A stretch of DNA of 64,000 nucleotides, from NCBI RefSeq assembly GCF_002906575.1, contig NZ_CP026309.1, positions 372,001-436,000 on the forward strand. Direction: 5' to 3'. Both the position numbers and the translations under genes were made by a program. The notes under the pieces were generated by a model. The model searched no databases and was not told where the DNA came from. It saw only the letters and a program-made list of their open reading frames with translations. The stretch's first letter is position 1; each line of letters starts with the position of its first letter. Source of the stretch: Salinigranum rubrum (GTDB lineage: Archaea > Halobacteriota > Halobacteria > Halobacteriales > Haloferacaceae). Positions 9,474 through 18,901 of the stretch are shown here, piece by piece.

Positions 9474-11000
9474 TCAGACGCGTTCGAGGTCGTACAGCGC
9501 GCCGTACTTCTCGGTGACGTAGTCGGTGAAGGCGTCGGCCGAGAAGTCCTCGCCGGTGGCTTCTCTCACCAGTGCGTTCGTCTCGTAGCGCTGGCCGTGG
9601 CGGTGGACGTTCTCGCGGAGCCACTCGCGCAGGGTGTCGAACTCGCCCTCGCGGGTCAGCGCGTCGACGTCGCCCAGGTCGGCCTCGGCCGCCTGGAACA
9701 GTTGTGCGGCCATCGCGCTCCCGAGCGAGTACGTCGGGAAGTAGCCGAACGACCCGTGCGACCAGTGGATGTCCTGCAGACACCCCTCCGCGTCCGTCTC
9801 GGGACGGAACCCAAGATACTCCTCCATCTTGTCGTTCCACACCTCGGGGACGTCCTCGACGCTCAGTTCGCCCGCGATGAGCGCGCGCTCGATTTCGAAC
9901 CGGAGGACGATGTGGAGGTGGTAGGTGAGTTCGTCCGCTTCCACCCTGATGGGGTTGTCCTCGTACACCTGGTTCACCGACTCGTACGCCTCCCGCGGCG
10001 TCATCTCCTCGATAGTGGGGAAGTACTCGGCCATCGTCGGGAGGAACCGCTCCCAGAACGCCTGCGAGCGCCCGACGTGGTTCTCCCACAGCCGCGACTG
10101 CGACTCGTGGACCGACAGCCCCCGGTGTTCGCCCAGCGGCGTCGCGTACGCGTCGTCGGGCAGACCGAGGTTGTACGTCGCGTGCCCGAACTCGTGGATG
10201 GTCGCGGTGAGCGCGTCGATGGGGTCTTCGGCCTTGAACCGGGTCGTCACCCGGGCGTCGAACTGCGTCCCGGTCGAGAAGGGGTGCGAGGAGGTGTCGA
10301 GTCGACCGCGCTCCCACGGGTAGCCGAGCATCGTCAGCGCCTCCCGGGCGACCTCTTCTTGCACCTCGGTGTCGAACTGCCCCGAGAACGCGTCGGTCGT
10401 GATGGGCGTCTCCGAGTCTCGAATCTCGTCGATCATCGGGACGAGCGTCTCGCGGATTTCGGTCAGAATCTCCTCGGCGCGTTCGAGCGAGAGACACGGC
10501 TCGTAGTCGGCGAACAGCACCTCGTAGGGGTCGGCGTCGGGGTCGACGTGTTCGGCGTACTGCCGCTTGAGGTCGACGAGTTCCTCGACGTGCGGGGCGA
10601 ACTGCGACCAGTCGTTCTCCGCCTTCGCCTGCTCCCAGATGGGCAGCGCCTCCGACGTCTTCTGTGAGATGCGTTCGACGAGGTCGGTCGGGACGCGCAC
10701 GGCGCGTTCGTAGTCTCGACGCACCTCGCGGACGACCGCCTCCCGCTCCGGCGAGAGCGTCTCTCCTTCCAGTTCGTCGAGGAGGTCACCGACCTCCTCC
10801 TCGGTGAGCAGTTCGTGCTGGAGCGCCGACAGCGTCGACAGTTGCTGTGAGCGCGCCGGCGTTCCCCCCTCGGGCATCATCACCTGTTGGTCCCACGAGA
10901 GGAGCATCGACGCCGCCTCGACGTTGTTGATCCGCTTTACCTTCGAGAGGAGTTGGTCGTACGCCTCGGGCGTCTCTGCGGTGGAGGGTTCGGTCGCCAT
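9474..11000 (-). CDS. M32-family metallocarboxypeptidase (Taq carboxypeptidase type)
   Basis: Protein of 508 residues. The zinc-binding HEFGH motif occurs in TATIHEFGHATYNLGLPDD, with the following conserved segment GLSVHESQSRLWENHVGRS supplying the third ligand (glutamate). The family motif IRVEADELTYHLHIVLRFE and the C-terminal GSFGYFPTYSLGSAMAAQ are intact. M32 enzymes remove C-terminal residues from peptides in the cytosol and work in peptide recycling. Length fits the family (about 500). ATG 11000 gives MATEPSTAETPEAYDQLLSK, a typical start. It is probably monocistronic. Confidence 0.93.
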   Translation of the reverse strand: MATEPSTAETPEAYDQLLSKVKRINNVEAASMLLSWDQQVMMPEGGTPARSQQLSTLSALQHELLTEEEVGDLLDELEGETLSPEREAVVREVRRDYERAVRVPTDLVERISQKTSEALPIWEQAKAENDWSQFAPHVEELVDLKRQYAEHVDPDADPYEVLFADYEPCLSLERAEEILTEIRETLVPMIDEIRDSETPITTDAFSGQFDTEVQEEVAREALTMLGYPWERGRLDTSSHPFSTGTQFDARVTTRFKAEDPIDALTATIHEFGHATYNLGLPDDAYATPLGEHRGLSVHESQSRLWENHVGRSQAFWERFLPTMAEYFPTIEEMTPREAYESVNQVYEDNPIRVEADELTYHLHIVLRFEIERALIAGELSVEDVPEVWNDKMEEYLGFRPETDAEGCLQDIHWSHGSFGYFPTYSLGSAMAAQLFQAAEADLGDVDALTREGEFDTLREWLRENVHRHGQRYETNALVREATGEDFSADAFTDYVTEKYGALYDLERV

Positions 11001-11069
11001 ACCTCCCCATGGGAGGCCGCGGCTATCAACTCCGTGCTTCCCGTCGTGGCTCCGGCATCGAACCGGTGC

Positions 11070-12155
11070 TCACCCGAACCGCTCTGCGACCCCGCGGTAG
11101 ATTCGGTAGCACCGTTCTACCACGGCAAGGCTCACCGACTCGCCTTTCGTGTGCGCCTCTCCCGGTTCGGCCGCCCCGCAGACGACACAGGTCGTCCCGG
11201 TGTCGGCGAGCCACCCCGCGTCGGTCGCGTGCGGCTTCACGACGTGCTCTGGAGCCCCGTTCTGCGCCTCGGCGGCGGCGTCGAGAACCAGGTCAGCGAA
11301 CGCCGCGTCGTCACAGGCCATCGGCGGCAGGTCCTGGTCGACGCGCCACTCGACGCCTGCTATCTCCTCGACCCGCTCCAGCGGCGCTCGCACCCCCGGG
11401 ACGGTCCGCTCGTCGACCGTCACCTCACACCGGTCGGGGATGACGTTCCACGCCGTCCCGCCTTCGATTTCGGTGACGGCGACGCTCCCTTCCATCCAGT
11501 GGCCGAGCACCTCCGTCTCGGGGAACGCGAACCCGCGAACGACGTCCACGGCGTCGCAGGCGCGGTAGACGGCGTTCGTCCCCGACTCGACCTCGCTCGC
11601 GTGGGCGGCCTCGCCGCGAGCGACGAGCGTGCTCCCCCGCCGTCCCTTGTGCGCGACGGCGACGTCGGTCACCCCGGGCGCGGAGTAGCCGGTCGACCCC
11701 TCGCCGACGACGGCGTAGTCGACGTCGAACCCCGAATCGAGCGCGGCCCGCGCGCCGATGCCGCCCTGCTCCTCGCCGACGAACGAGACGAACAGGAGTT
11801 CGCTCCCTCCCGGCGTCGCGTCCCGAAACGCGCACATCGACGCCGCGACGGCACCCTTCATGTCTGCCGTCCCGCGGCCGTACAGCCGACCGTCGCATTC
11901 TTCGACGACGTACTCGTCGCCGTCGATTTGACGCTCCGCGGGCGGGACCACGTCGTGGTGACCGACGAGCGCGAGTGACGTTTCGCCCGACCCCCGGCGG
12001 GCGATGACGTTCCCCGACTCGTCGCGCGTCACGTCCGCATCGGTGTTCGCGCGGAGCCAGTCCTCGATGGCGTCGCCCACCTCGGTCTCGTCCTCGTGGC
12101 TCGGTACCGAGACCAGCGACCGGGCCAGTTCTCCGACGTCCGCTGTCGTGTGCAT
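11070..12155 (-). CDS. M20-family metallopeptidase / deacylase
   Basis: Protein of 361 residues. M20 metal-binding motifs are visible: LALVGHHDVVPP (His ligand plus Asp), LYGRGTADMKGAVAAS (bridging Asp), VSFVGEEQGGIGAR (catalytic and ligand Glu pair), a HASEVESGTNAVYRAC dimer-domain motif and the last ligand in CGAAEPGEAHTKGESVSL. The family includes ArgE, DapE and LysK-type deacylases and aminoacylases. The pattern is closest to DapE/ArgE-like enzymes, but the substrate cannot be fixed. No lysine or arginine genes are adjacent. ATG 12155 matches family length. Confidence 0.85.
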   Translation of the reverse strand: MHTTADVGELARSLVSVPSHEDETEVGDAIEDWLRANTDADVTRDESGNVIARRGSGETSLALVGHHDVVPPAERQIDGDEYVVEECDGRLYGRGTADMKGAVAASMCAFRDATPGGSELLFVSFVGEEQGGIGARAALDSGFDVDYAVVGEGSTGYSAPGVTDVAVAHKGRRGSTLVARGEAAHASEVESGTNAVYRACDAVDVVRGFAFPETEVLGHWMEGSVAVTEIEGGTAWNVIPDRCEVTVDERTVPGVRAPLERVEEIAGVEWRVDQDLPPMACDDAAFADLVLDAAAEAQNGAPEHVVKPHATDAGWLADTGTTCVVCGAAEPGEAHTKGESVSLAVVERCYRIYRGVAERFG

Positions 12156-12233
12156 ACCCGTTCGTCGGTCTGGTCGCTCTTGAATACGGTCCCGTCCTCC
12201 GCTCGGCTCCGCGCTCCGTCGCCGGCCCCTCGG

Positions 12234-12680
12234 TCAGCCGTCCCGCTCGAACAGGTCGCCGAGAGCGTCGTACTCGTAGGTGGTCAGTTCCAGCGCGTGC
12301 CCGTACGGGTCGGTGACGTAGATGGACGCGGAGCGGTCGTGGTCGACGACGTCGCCCGCGGTGACCCGCTCGCCCGTCGCGTCGAACAGCGGTTCCTCGT
12401 CGAGTCGGTCGAGAAACGCGCGGAACCCCGCCGCGTCGACGCTGAAGGCGACGCGGTACTCGTCGAGTCCGGTCGTCGGTTCGCCAGCGAACAGCGCGAG
12501 CTTCGTCGCCCCCTCGTCGCTCGAAATCATCAGCGGCCCACCCGGGTCGTCGCCCCACGACTCGTACTCGTCGAGGACGCTCAGCCCGAACACGCGCTCG
12601 TACCACTCGGCCGCCTCGCGTCGGTCGGGGACGGTCAGTTCGACGTGGTCGATTCCGGAGACTCGAACGTCGTCGGTCAT
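12234..12680 (-). CDS. VOC (glyoxalase/extradiol dioxygenase fold) family protein
   Basis: Protein of 148 residues from ATG 12680 (MTDDVRVSGIDHVELTVPDR). The paired beta-alpha-beta-beta-beta modules of the vicinal oxygen chelate fold are apparent: IDHVELTVPD with the first metal-ligand His near residue 11, YERVFGLSVLDEYESWGDD, and the C-terminal YVTDPYGHALELTTYEYD with a second His and Glu ligand. Substrates in this superfamily vary widely (lactoylglutathione, catechols, antibiotics), so none is assigned. The upstream in-frame extension is arginine-rich and unlike the family, so the shorter start is preferred. Confidence 0.8.
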   Translation of the reverse strand: MTDDVRVSGIDHVELTVPDRREAAEWYERVFGLSVLDEYESWGDDPGGPLMISSDEGATKLALFAGEPTTGLDEYRVAFSVDAAGFRAFLDRLDEEPLFDATGERVTAGDVVDHDRSASIYVTDPYGHALELTTYEYDALGDLFERDG

Positions 12681-12837
12681 TGACTGACAGGCGCGGGCAC
12701 GGCCGAAAAAGGTTCGTCCGAGACGCGCCCTCGGACGCCCCGTCCGTGCGCTCGCAGCCTGGACGGGAGCGACCGTCGCTCGCGGGCTTGCACTGTCCGG
12801 CCTCGTCTTCTTGGCTCGCCGGGGCGAGCGTGAGTCC

Positions 12838-13329
12838 ATGGCGCTCTCCACGCGGTTCGACCGGCCGCTCGTCGTCGCCGGCGGGGTCATGGGGTTCGGA
12901 CTGGGCGGACTGCTCGACGTGCTCCTGTTCCACTTCGTCCTCCAGGAACACCACCTGATCTCCGGGCTGGTCGACCCGACCACGAGGGCCGGGCTTCGGC
13001 TCAACCTCGTCGCCGACGGCCTGTTCTGCCTGGCGATGCTCGTCGTCATGGGCGCCGGGTTCGTTCTCCTCTGGCGTACCGCCCCCCGCTCCGACGTCCC
13101 GTGGTCGGCCAGTCGATTCGTCGCGGCGACGGTGCTCGGGACGGGCGCGTTCAACCTCTACGACGGCGTCGTCGACCACTACGTGCTCGGACTCCACCAC
13201 ACGACGTTCCCCGCGCTCGACGCCTACGACCTGGTGTGGGTCGCCGGGAGCCTCGTCCTCCTGCTCGCCGGTGCCGCCGCCCTGCGGGCGGAACGGAGCG
13301 AGCGTACCGGGTCGACAAGAGGGCTGTAG
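12838..13329 (+). CDS. DUF2243 family membrane protein
   Basis: Protein of 163 residues starting MALSTRFDRPLVVAGGVMGF with four membrane helices. Family motifs are GGLLDVLLFHFVLQEHHLIS (a helix with a histidine pair), GLRLNLVADGLF and GAFNLYDGVVDHYVLGLHH. The many conserved histidines and aspartates in or near helices suggest metal or heme binding, which is inference only. The role of DUF2243 is unknown. ATG 12838 was chosen since it directly precedes the family-like N-terminus. It lies between two minus-strand genes and is transcribed alone. Confidence 0.8.
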   Translation: MALSTRFDRPLVVAGGVMGFGLGGLLDVLLFHFVLQEHHLISGLVDPTTRAGLRLNLVADGLFCLAMLVVMGAGFVLLWRTAPRSDVPWSASRFVAATVLGTGAFNLYDGVVDHYVLGLHHTTFPALDAYDLVWVAGSLVLLLAGAAALRAERSERTGSTRGL

Positions 13330-13394
13330 TCGTCGGCGTCGTCGACACATCAGTCCGGTCGGCGTCGGAGCGGCGGCAGCCACGGCCGTGTGAT

Positions 13395-13419
13395 GTCGGT
13401 GTCGGTGTCGGTGTCGGTG
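13395..13419. repeat. Short hexamer tandem repeat
   Basis: The hexamer GTCGGT is repeated about four times in the gap between DUF2243 and the manganese catalase. It is a simple-sequence repeat without any other sign of function. Confidence 0.6.
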
Positions 13420-13438
13420 ACTCGCTCCGCGGCCGCGT

Positions 13439-14248
13439 TCAGTTGACCTCGTTGTACATCCGTTCGAGCATCTCCTTCACGTCGGGTTCGCCGCCGCCGG
13501 GCTGGTACCCGTAGGAGAACTCGCCGTTGCCGTCGGGAGACGTCCCGCTGGTCCAGGGCTGGTCGGGGTCCTCGTGTCGGTCGCGGAACGTCGACATGAA
13601 CTCGTAGTTGACGTCCTGGTTCTCCTTTTCCTGCGGGAAACTCGCCGGGACGGGGACGTGGTCGTCGAGGCTTTCGAGCGCGGCGTGCCACTGGTTCTGG
13701 TGCATCGTGTCGCGGGCGATGAGGTACTCGAGCATCTCCTTCATCCCCCGGTCGTCGGTCATCTCGTACAGACGGGTGGCGAGGAGGCGACCGGTCGACT
13801 CGGCCATGACGTTCGCGTACAGGTCCGCGGCGAGGTTGCCGCTGGCGACGACGTAGTTGCCGGTGAAGGGGACGCCGTTGCTGTCGACCGGCATCGCGTG
13901 GAGCCCCGCCGAGAGCGCCTGTCGCGGCTGCCCGCCGTCCATCATCGCGGCGATGACGGAGTCGCTTCGCGCCTCCTCACGGAGGTGCTCGGGCGCGCCT
14001 TCGAGGTTCTTCGTGACGGCCGTCGCGAGCATCTCGATGTGACCGAGCTCCTCCACCGCCGTCTCCATCAGCAGCGTCCGGTACTCCTTTTTGTCCGTCG
14101 GCACGGCGAACGCCTGGAACATGTACTGCAGGGCGACGCGCATCTCGCCCTCGGCCCCGCCGATGGCCTGCTGGAGCATCTTCGCGAAGTACGGGTCCGG
14201 CTCTTCGACTTCGACCTCGAACTGGAGTTCGTCGTCGTGGTAGAACAC
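13439..14248 (-). CDS. Manganese (dimanganese) catalase
   Basis: Protein of 269 residues from GTG 14248, giving FYHDDELQFEVEVEEPDPYF after the initiator, the standard N-terminus of the family. Carboxylate and histidine ligands occur in IGGAEGEMRVALQYMFQAF, METAVEELGHIEML and LIARDTMHQNQWHAALE, on the four-helix ferritin-like bundle. The C-terminal tail with FSYGYQPGGGEPDVKEMLE is typical. It dismutates hydrogen peroxide in the cytosol without heme. A TTG start 27 nt further upstream is possible, but the GTG start fits the family exactly. It is a single gene, divergent from the PIN/KH ATPase. Confidence 0.9.
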   Translation of the reverse strand: MFYHDDELQFEVEVEEPDPYFAKMLQQAIGGAEGEMRVALQYMFQAFAVPTDKKEYRTLLMETAVEELGHIEMLATAVTKNLEGAPEHLREEARSDSVIAAMMDGGQPRQALSAGLHAMPVDSNGVPFTGNYVVASGNLAADLYANVMAESTGRLLATRLYEMTDDRGMKEMLEYLIARDTMHQNQWHAALESLDDHVPVPASFPQEKENQDVNYEFMSTFRDRHEDPDQPWTSGTSPDGNGEFSYGYQPGGGEPDVKEMLERMYNEVN

Positions 14249-14418
14249 GACTAGTAGCCGGTCTGTTACTATCAAACCACTGTTCCCTGCACCTGCTGTC
14301 CGTCGTCAGCTCTCCGCGCCGTCGGTCGCTGAGAGGGTGACGACGGGACCTGTCGCACGCGGCTCACGTGGGGGACGACTCACACCCGGCGAACGGCCTG
14401 CGAGTGCGGGTAAACACC

Positions 14419-14425
14419 CTTATCT
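14419..14425 (+). promoter_or_regulatory. TATA-like box of the PIN/KH ATPase gene
   Basis: CTTATCT is centred 27 nt before ATG 14449, consistent with a leaderless transcript and supporting that start. Confidence 0.5.
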
Positions 14426-14448
14426 GGCTTCCGACTGAACGACGGGAT

Positions 14449-16296
14449 ATGAAGATACTGCCGGACACGAGCGCGGTCATCGACGGCCGCGTGTCCGAGC
14501 GCGTCGACGACGGGTCGTACGACGGAGCCACCGTCTACGTCCCCGAGGCGGTCGTCGGCGAGCTCGAGTCGCAGGCCAACGACGGCCACGACACCGGATG
14601 GGACGGACTGTCGGAACTGCAGCGACTCGCCGACCTCGCGGACGCCGGCGACATCGCCCTCGAGTACGTCGGCCGACGGCCGACCGCACAGGAACAGCGC
14701 GCCTCGTACGAGGGCGACATCGACGCCCTCATCCGTGACCTCGCGGCCGAACACGGCGCGACGCTTCTCACCAGCGACGCCGTCCAGGCGGAGGTCGCCC
14801 GGGCGAAACAGGTCGACGTCGAGTTCGTCGAGGCGCGAGTGCGTGGCTCCGGCGACCTGATCATCGAGGAGTTCTTCGACGACGAGACGATGTCGGTCCA
14901 CCTCAAGACCGACACCCGCCCGAAAGCGAAGCGCGGCGCGCTCGGCGATATGCACTACGAGACCATCCGCGACGAGGTGTCGGACGAAGCGACGATGAAG
15001 GCGTGGGCCGACGACATCGTCAACTCCGCGCGCTCCTCGCCGGACGGCTTCATCGAACTCGACGAACCGGGGATGAAGATCGTCCAGTTCCGCGACTATC
15101 GGATCGCCGTTGCGCACCCTCCGTTCGCGGACGGCGTCGAGATCACCGCCGTCAGACCGATCGCCAAGACCGACCTCGACGACTACGAGTTCGCCGACGA
15201 ACTCCGGTCGCGACTCAAGGAGCGCCAGCGCGGCGTTCTCATCTCGGGGTCGCCGGGGGCGGGTAAATCGACGTTCGCCCAGGCCGTCGCGGAGTTCCTC
15301 AACGAGTCGGACTACGCGGTGAAGACGATGGAGAAACCTCGGGACCTTCAGGTCGGTCCCGAGATCACCCAGTACACCGCTTTGGATGGAGAGATGGAGA
15401 AGACGGCCGACTCCTTGCTCTTGGTCCGCCCGGACTACACCATCTACGACGAGGTGCGGAAGACGAACGACTTCTCGGTGTTCGCCGACATGCGCCTCGC
15501 GGGCGTGGGAATGGTCGGCGTCGTCCACGCCACCCGCGGTATCGACGCCCTCCAACGGCTAGTGGGCCGCGTCGAACTCGGGATGATCCCGCAGGTCGTC
15601 GACACCGTCGTCTACATCGAAGCCGGGAAGGTCCACACGGTGTACGACGTCACCACCGAGGTGAAGGTGCCGGAGGGACTCACCGCCGAGGACCTCGCCC
15701 GCCCGGTCATCCAGGTGACCGACTTCGAGACGGGCCGTCCCGAGTACGAAATCTACACGTTCAACCGGCAGGTCGTCACCGTCCCGCTCTCGGATGGGAA
15801 CGCGGACGAGTCCGGCGTCGACCGCCTCGCCCGCCAGGAGATCGAACGCGAGATACGCTCTATCGCCCGCGGCCACGTCGACGTTCAGTTGGAGGGGGGG
15901 AACAGGGCCGTCGTCTACGTCGACGACGACGACATCTCCTACGTCATCGGGAAGGGCGGCGGACGCATCTCCGACGTCGAGGACCGGCTAGGCATCGACA
16001 TCGACGTCCGCACCCACGACGAGAAGCCCGCCGGGTCCTCGTCGAACTCCTCTCCGTCCTCCGGCGGCCCGGTCGAGGGAACGGTCGTCACGCCAGAGGT
16101 CACCTCGCGGCACGTCGTCATTCGGATGGACGAACACGTCGGCGAGACGGTCGAGGTGCGCGCCGACGGCGACTACCTGTTCACCGCCACGGTCGGGCGG
16201 GGCGGCGACATCCAGGTCTCGCGCGGGAGCGCCATCGCCGACGAGTTGGAGCAGGCCATCGACCGCAAGCAGCGCATCACGGTCGTCTCGGCCTGA
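14449..16296 (+). CDS. PINc/VapC-type ATPase with KH domain
   Basis: Protein of 615 residues. An N-terminal PIN nuclease domain (KILPDTSAVIDGRVSERV, acidic residues D6 and D11; later LLTSDAVQAEVA) is followed by a secretion-type ATPase domain with Walker A ISGSPGAGKSTFAQ (about residue 265) and MRLAGVGMVGVVHATRG, then a KH domain with the GxxG loop in DISYVIGKGGGRISDVEDR. The architecture is an archaeal conserved RNA-associated ATPase of unknown role, perhaps RNA degradation or ribosome quality control. ATG 14449 is supported by a TATA-like box. A serine-rich linker (near residue 525) precedes the C-terminal beta domain. Confidence 0.88.
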   Translation: MKILPDTSAVIDGRVSERVDDGSYDGATVYVPEAVVGELESQANDGHDTGWDGLSELQRLADLADAGDIALEYVGRRPTAQEQRASYEGDIDALIRDLAAEHGATLLTSDAVQAEVARAKQVDVEFVEARVRGSGDLIIEEFFDDETMSVHLKTDTRPKAKRGALGDMHYETIRDEVSDEATMKAWADDIVNSARSSPDGFIELDEPGMKIVQFRDYRIAVAHPPFADGVEITAVRPIAKTDLDDYEFADELRSRLKERQRGVLISGSPGAGKSTFAQAVAEFLNESDYAVKTMEKPRDLQVGPEITQYTALDGEMEKTADSLLLVRPDYTIYDEVRKTNDFSVFADMRLAGVGMVGVVHATRGIDALQRLVGRVELGMIPQVVDTVVYIEAGKVHTVYDVTTEVKVPEGLTAEDLARPVIQVTDFETGRPEYEIYTFNRQVVTVPLSDGNADESGVDRLARQEIEREIRSIARGHVDVQLEGGNRAVVYVDDDDISYVIGKGGGRISDVEDRLGIDIDVRTHDEKPAGSSSNSSPSSGGPVEGTVVTPEVTSRHVVIRMDEHVGETVEVRADGDYLFTATVGRGGDIQVSRGSAIADELEQAIDRKQRITVVSA

Positions 16297-16305
16297 CGCG
16301 CTCGG

Positions 16306-18018
16306 TCACTCACGCGGTCGGCTCTCGCCGCTCTCCGGCGTCCGAACGAAGAACACCGTCTCCCGTCCGGGGGCGCGGAGGTCGACACGCCGCGTCTCGT
16401 AACCGTCGAGCAGCGGCCTGATCTCCCCGCTGTCCTCGACCGTCGAGACGACCAGCGCCGGCTTCCCTTCTCGAAGACGGGCGTCGAGCGCCTCCGAATC
16501 GGCCGCACACGTCGCGTTCAGGTCCGCGCGGACGACGTACCAGTGCAGCGGGAGCGCCTTCTGCAGGTCGGTACACGGCGGCGGGATGGGGCTGTCGGCC
16601 CCGGTGGCGACGAACGTCTCGCCGTAGAAGACGACGTCCGTCCCTGAATCCGGGCCGCTCGCCGCCCGCTCGAACACGGGACGGAACTCCCCGGTCGGCT
16701 GGGCGTACTGGACGAGCGGGTTCTCGGCGGATTGGGAGTCCAGATAGGTCGCCGTCGCGGCGGTGACACCGACCTGTCCGACCACGAGCAACAGCGCGAC
16801 GGCGACGACTCCCGCCCGAACCCGGTCGCCCGACTCGAACGCCCTGTGACCGCGGCGGGCGACGAACGCGAGGCCGACGGCCGCGGGGACGGCCAGCGGA
16901 ACGAGCGCGTTCACCGTGATCCACGCGCCGTAGATGTCGGTCCCGAGGGGGTAGCCGACGACGCTGACGAACCCCCAGTAGGCGGCGAACAGCACGAGCG
17001 GGCGAGGGTCGGGTGTCGCGTACCGTTCGAGGAGGAAGCCGCCGACGGCGAACACCGACAGGGGACCGGCCGCGAGCGCGAGCGTCCGGAGAAACCGTCC
17101 CAGAAAACAGCCGTAGGCGGTCACGACGCTGTCCTTGTGACACCCTGGCTCCGTGGTGCCGCCGAACCAGTACGACAGTCCGTTCCCGACGTCCGTCACC
17201 GTCGCGTCGACGACGGTCGGAAACAGCGTCGGCCGTCGGAACGCGTCCCACAGTCCGACGCCGTCGGGGACGCGCGGGGCGAAGAGGAAGAACGTGACGA
17301 GCAGCGCGACGGCGACGACGCCGACGGCGTGCCCCGCGAGCGCCAGGTGGCGCCGATTCGGGTTCCGGACCGCGGCGACCACTCGCCGTCCGCGCCGTCG
17401 GAGCACGTCGACGCCGGTTCCCTCGCCCTGGGGCCGGAACAGTTCGTGGTCGACGAGCAGTGCCGTCGCGCCGACCCAGACGAGCAGGTAGACGAGCGCG
17501 TTCTCCTTCGCGGCGAAGCCGAGCGCGACGAGGACGCCCGCCGCGTACACGTACCGGACCCGGCGGGTGTCGACCGCCCGGACGAGCGCTCCGAACGCGA
17601 CGAACGCGCACGCGGCGACGAGGAGCGTGCTCCGGAGGAAGCGCGAGTAGTAGAGCAAGACGGGGTTCAGAGCGAGAAGCGCCGCGAGCGCGACGACCTC
17701 TCCGTCTCGAAGTCGCTCGCGGAACAGGAGCGCGGCGAGCGGGAGCAGACCGCCGACGACGGCGACGGGGAGGCGGGCGACGGCGTCCGTCGGGCCGAGG
17801 AGGCCGAACAGGGCGGCGTCGAGGTGCTGGACGAGCGGGCCGTGGACGATGTACCGGTAGGAGATCGCGCCGGTCTCGTGGTAGCGGAGCGCCCAGTACG
17901 CGACGCGCCCCTCGTCGAAGTGGGCGACGCGCGCGCCGAGCGCGGGGACCCTGAGCGCGAGCGCGACGCACGCGATGACGACCACGACCTGACGCGCGTC
18001 CCACGTGTCCTCGGTCAT
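16306..18018 (-). CDS. Flippase activity-associated membrane protein Agl23 (TIGR03663 type)
   Basis: Protein of about 570 residues with some 11 membrane helices. The early loop segment HFDEGRVAYWALRYHETGAI carries the acidic motif of GT-C-type glycosyltransferases and YRYIVHGPLVQHLDAALFGL follows, both matching the TIGR03663/Agl23 family. In haloarchaea these proteins are linked to N-glycosylation lipid-carrier handling. ATG 18018 was preferred over an in-frame GTG 9 nt upstream. No glycosylation cluster surrounds it, so the link is from the family alone. It converges, with a 9-nt gap, on the PIN/KH gene. Confidence 0.75.
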   Translation of the reverse strand: MTEDTWDARQVVVVIACVALALRVPALGARVAHFDEGRVAYWALRYHETGAISYRYIVHGPLVQHLDAALFGLLGPTDAVARLPVAVVGGLLPLAALLFRERLRDGEVVALAALLALNPVLLYYSRFLRSTLLVAACAFVAFGALVRAVDTRRVRYVYAAGVLVALGFAAKENALVYLLVWVGATALLVDHELFRPQGEGTGVDVLRRRGRRVVAAVRNPNRRHLALAGHAVGVVAVALLVTFFLFAPRVPDGVGLWDAFRRPTLFPTVVDATVTDVGNGLSYWFGGTTEPGCHKDSVVTAYGCFLGRFLRTLALAAGPLSVFAVGGFLLERYATPDPRPLVLFAAYWGFVSVVGYPLGTDIYGAWITVNALVPLAVPAAVGLAFVARRGHRAFESGDRVRAGVVAVALLLVVGQVGVTAATATYLDSQSAENPLVQYAQPTGEFRPVFERAASGPDSGTDVVFYGETFVATGADSPIPPPCTDLQKALPLHWYVVRADLNATCAADSEALDARLREGKPALVVSTVEDSGEIRPLLDGYETRRVDLRAPGRETVFFVRTPESGESRPRE

Positions 18019-18196
18019 ACCGACCACTCGTCCACCGGGTAGATGTAGCTCCTTGAGGGTACGACGGCGATTTTACTCATCGAGGTGTCGGAGATGTCGG
18101 TCGCCTACGGCTATCGAGCACGGTCGGACTGACGGTGGGCGAGTGTCTCCGGGGGACCGAACGGGAGGGAGACGGGGATCAGGCGGTCAGGTCGCG

Positions 18197-18484
18197 TTAC
18201 TCGGCGGCGCAGGCTTCGGCGTCGGCTTCCTCGCCGCTTTTGAACTCGTCGGCGGTCTCGTTGAGTTGGTAGAGGTTCTGCCGGGCGTCGGCGAAGTAGA
18301 CGTCCTCGTCGACGATGCCGATGCCCTCCAGGCGTTCGAGGGCGTATCGAACCGTCCGGGCCGACAGCATCGATTCCTCGACGATTCCCTTCTGGGTGAG
18401 TGGGCCGTTGTATTCGAGAACTTTGAACACGAGTTTCGCGCTCGGTGGGAGGTCGTCGAGACTCTCCTCGTCGGATCCAGCCAT
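18197..18484 (-). CDS. Winged-helix transcriptional regulator (MarR-like)
   Basis: A 95-residue protein beginning MAGSDEESLDDLPPSAKLVF. A winged helix-turn-helix covers residues 15-75: KVLEYNGPLTQKGIVEESML, then SARTVRYALERLEGIGIVDE as recognition helix and wing. It is a compact single-domain DNA-binding protein common in haloarchaea; the target is unknown. ATG 18484 was chosen over an in-frame start far upstream because the extra residues are unlike the family. It is divergent from the EMC6-like gene with a 102-bp gap, so it could control that promoter (inference). Confidence 0.75.
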   Translation of the reverse strand: MAGSDEESLDDLPPSAKLVFKVLEYNGPLTQKGIVEESMLSARTVRYALERLEGIGIVDEDVYFADARQNLYQLNETADEFKSGEEADAEACAAE

Positions 18485-18586
18485 TGAATCGTTCGAGACG
18501 CGCCACGGGCATAAAGGTTGATAGAACGCCCTGACGGCAGCGAGCGGAACGAACGGCTTTTGACGCGCGCTCTCGCACGGGCACAT

Positions 18587-18901
18587 ATGGCTACGGAAAC
18601 GCAGACCGGCCTCTCCAAACATCTCCGGGGAGTGACCGTCACCACGCTCGCCTGTCTGGCAGGCGTCGCGGCGGCGGTCGTGTCGGGCGTCGTCGTCGGG
18701 ACGGACCCAGCGTCGGCCACGAACCGGCTGACGCTCGGCGTCCTCGCCGGCTTCATCGCCCTGCAGCTTCCCGTCCTGCGCGTCGTCGGGGTGGACGTCT
18801 CCGACTTCGGGGCGAAGGACTACCTCTACGTCGGCTTCATGACGTTCAGCCTGTGGTTCATCACCTTCGCGATCATGCTCACCGCGGGCGTGACCCTCTG
18901 A
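18587..18901 (+). CDS. EMC6-like small membrane protein
   Basis: A 104-residue protein from ATG 18587 (MATETQTGLSKHLRGVTVTT) with three predicted membrane helices. The family resemblance to archaeal EMC6-like proteins (insertase-complex subunit relatives) is recalled from haloarchaeal homologues containing GVTVTTLACLAG and DYLYVGFMTFSLWF. Its stop codon overlaps the start of the ABCE1 gene (TGATG), so the two are translationally coupled. That coupling with the ribosome recycling factor fits a role in membrane protein biogenesis, which remains inference. Confidence 0.65.
   Translation: MATETQTGLSKHLRGVTVTTLACLAGVAAAVVSGVVVGTDPASATNRLTLGVLAGFIALQLPVLRVVGVDVSDFGAKDYLYVGFMTFSLWFITFAIMLTAGVTL

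Noticed and set aside
13395-13419. Hexamer tandem repeat as a phase-variable switch
   Set aside because: It lies outside any coding frame and promoter position I can define.
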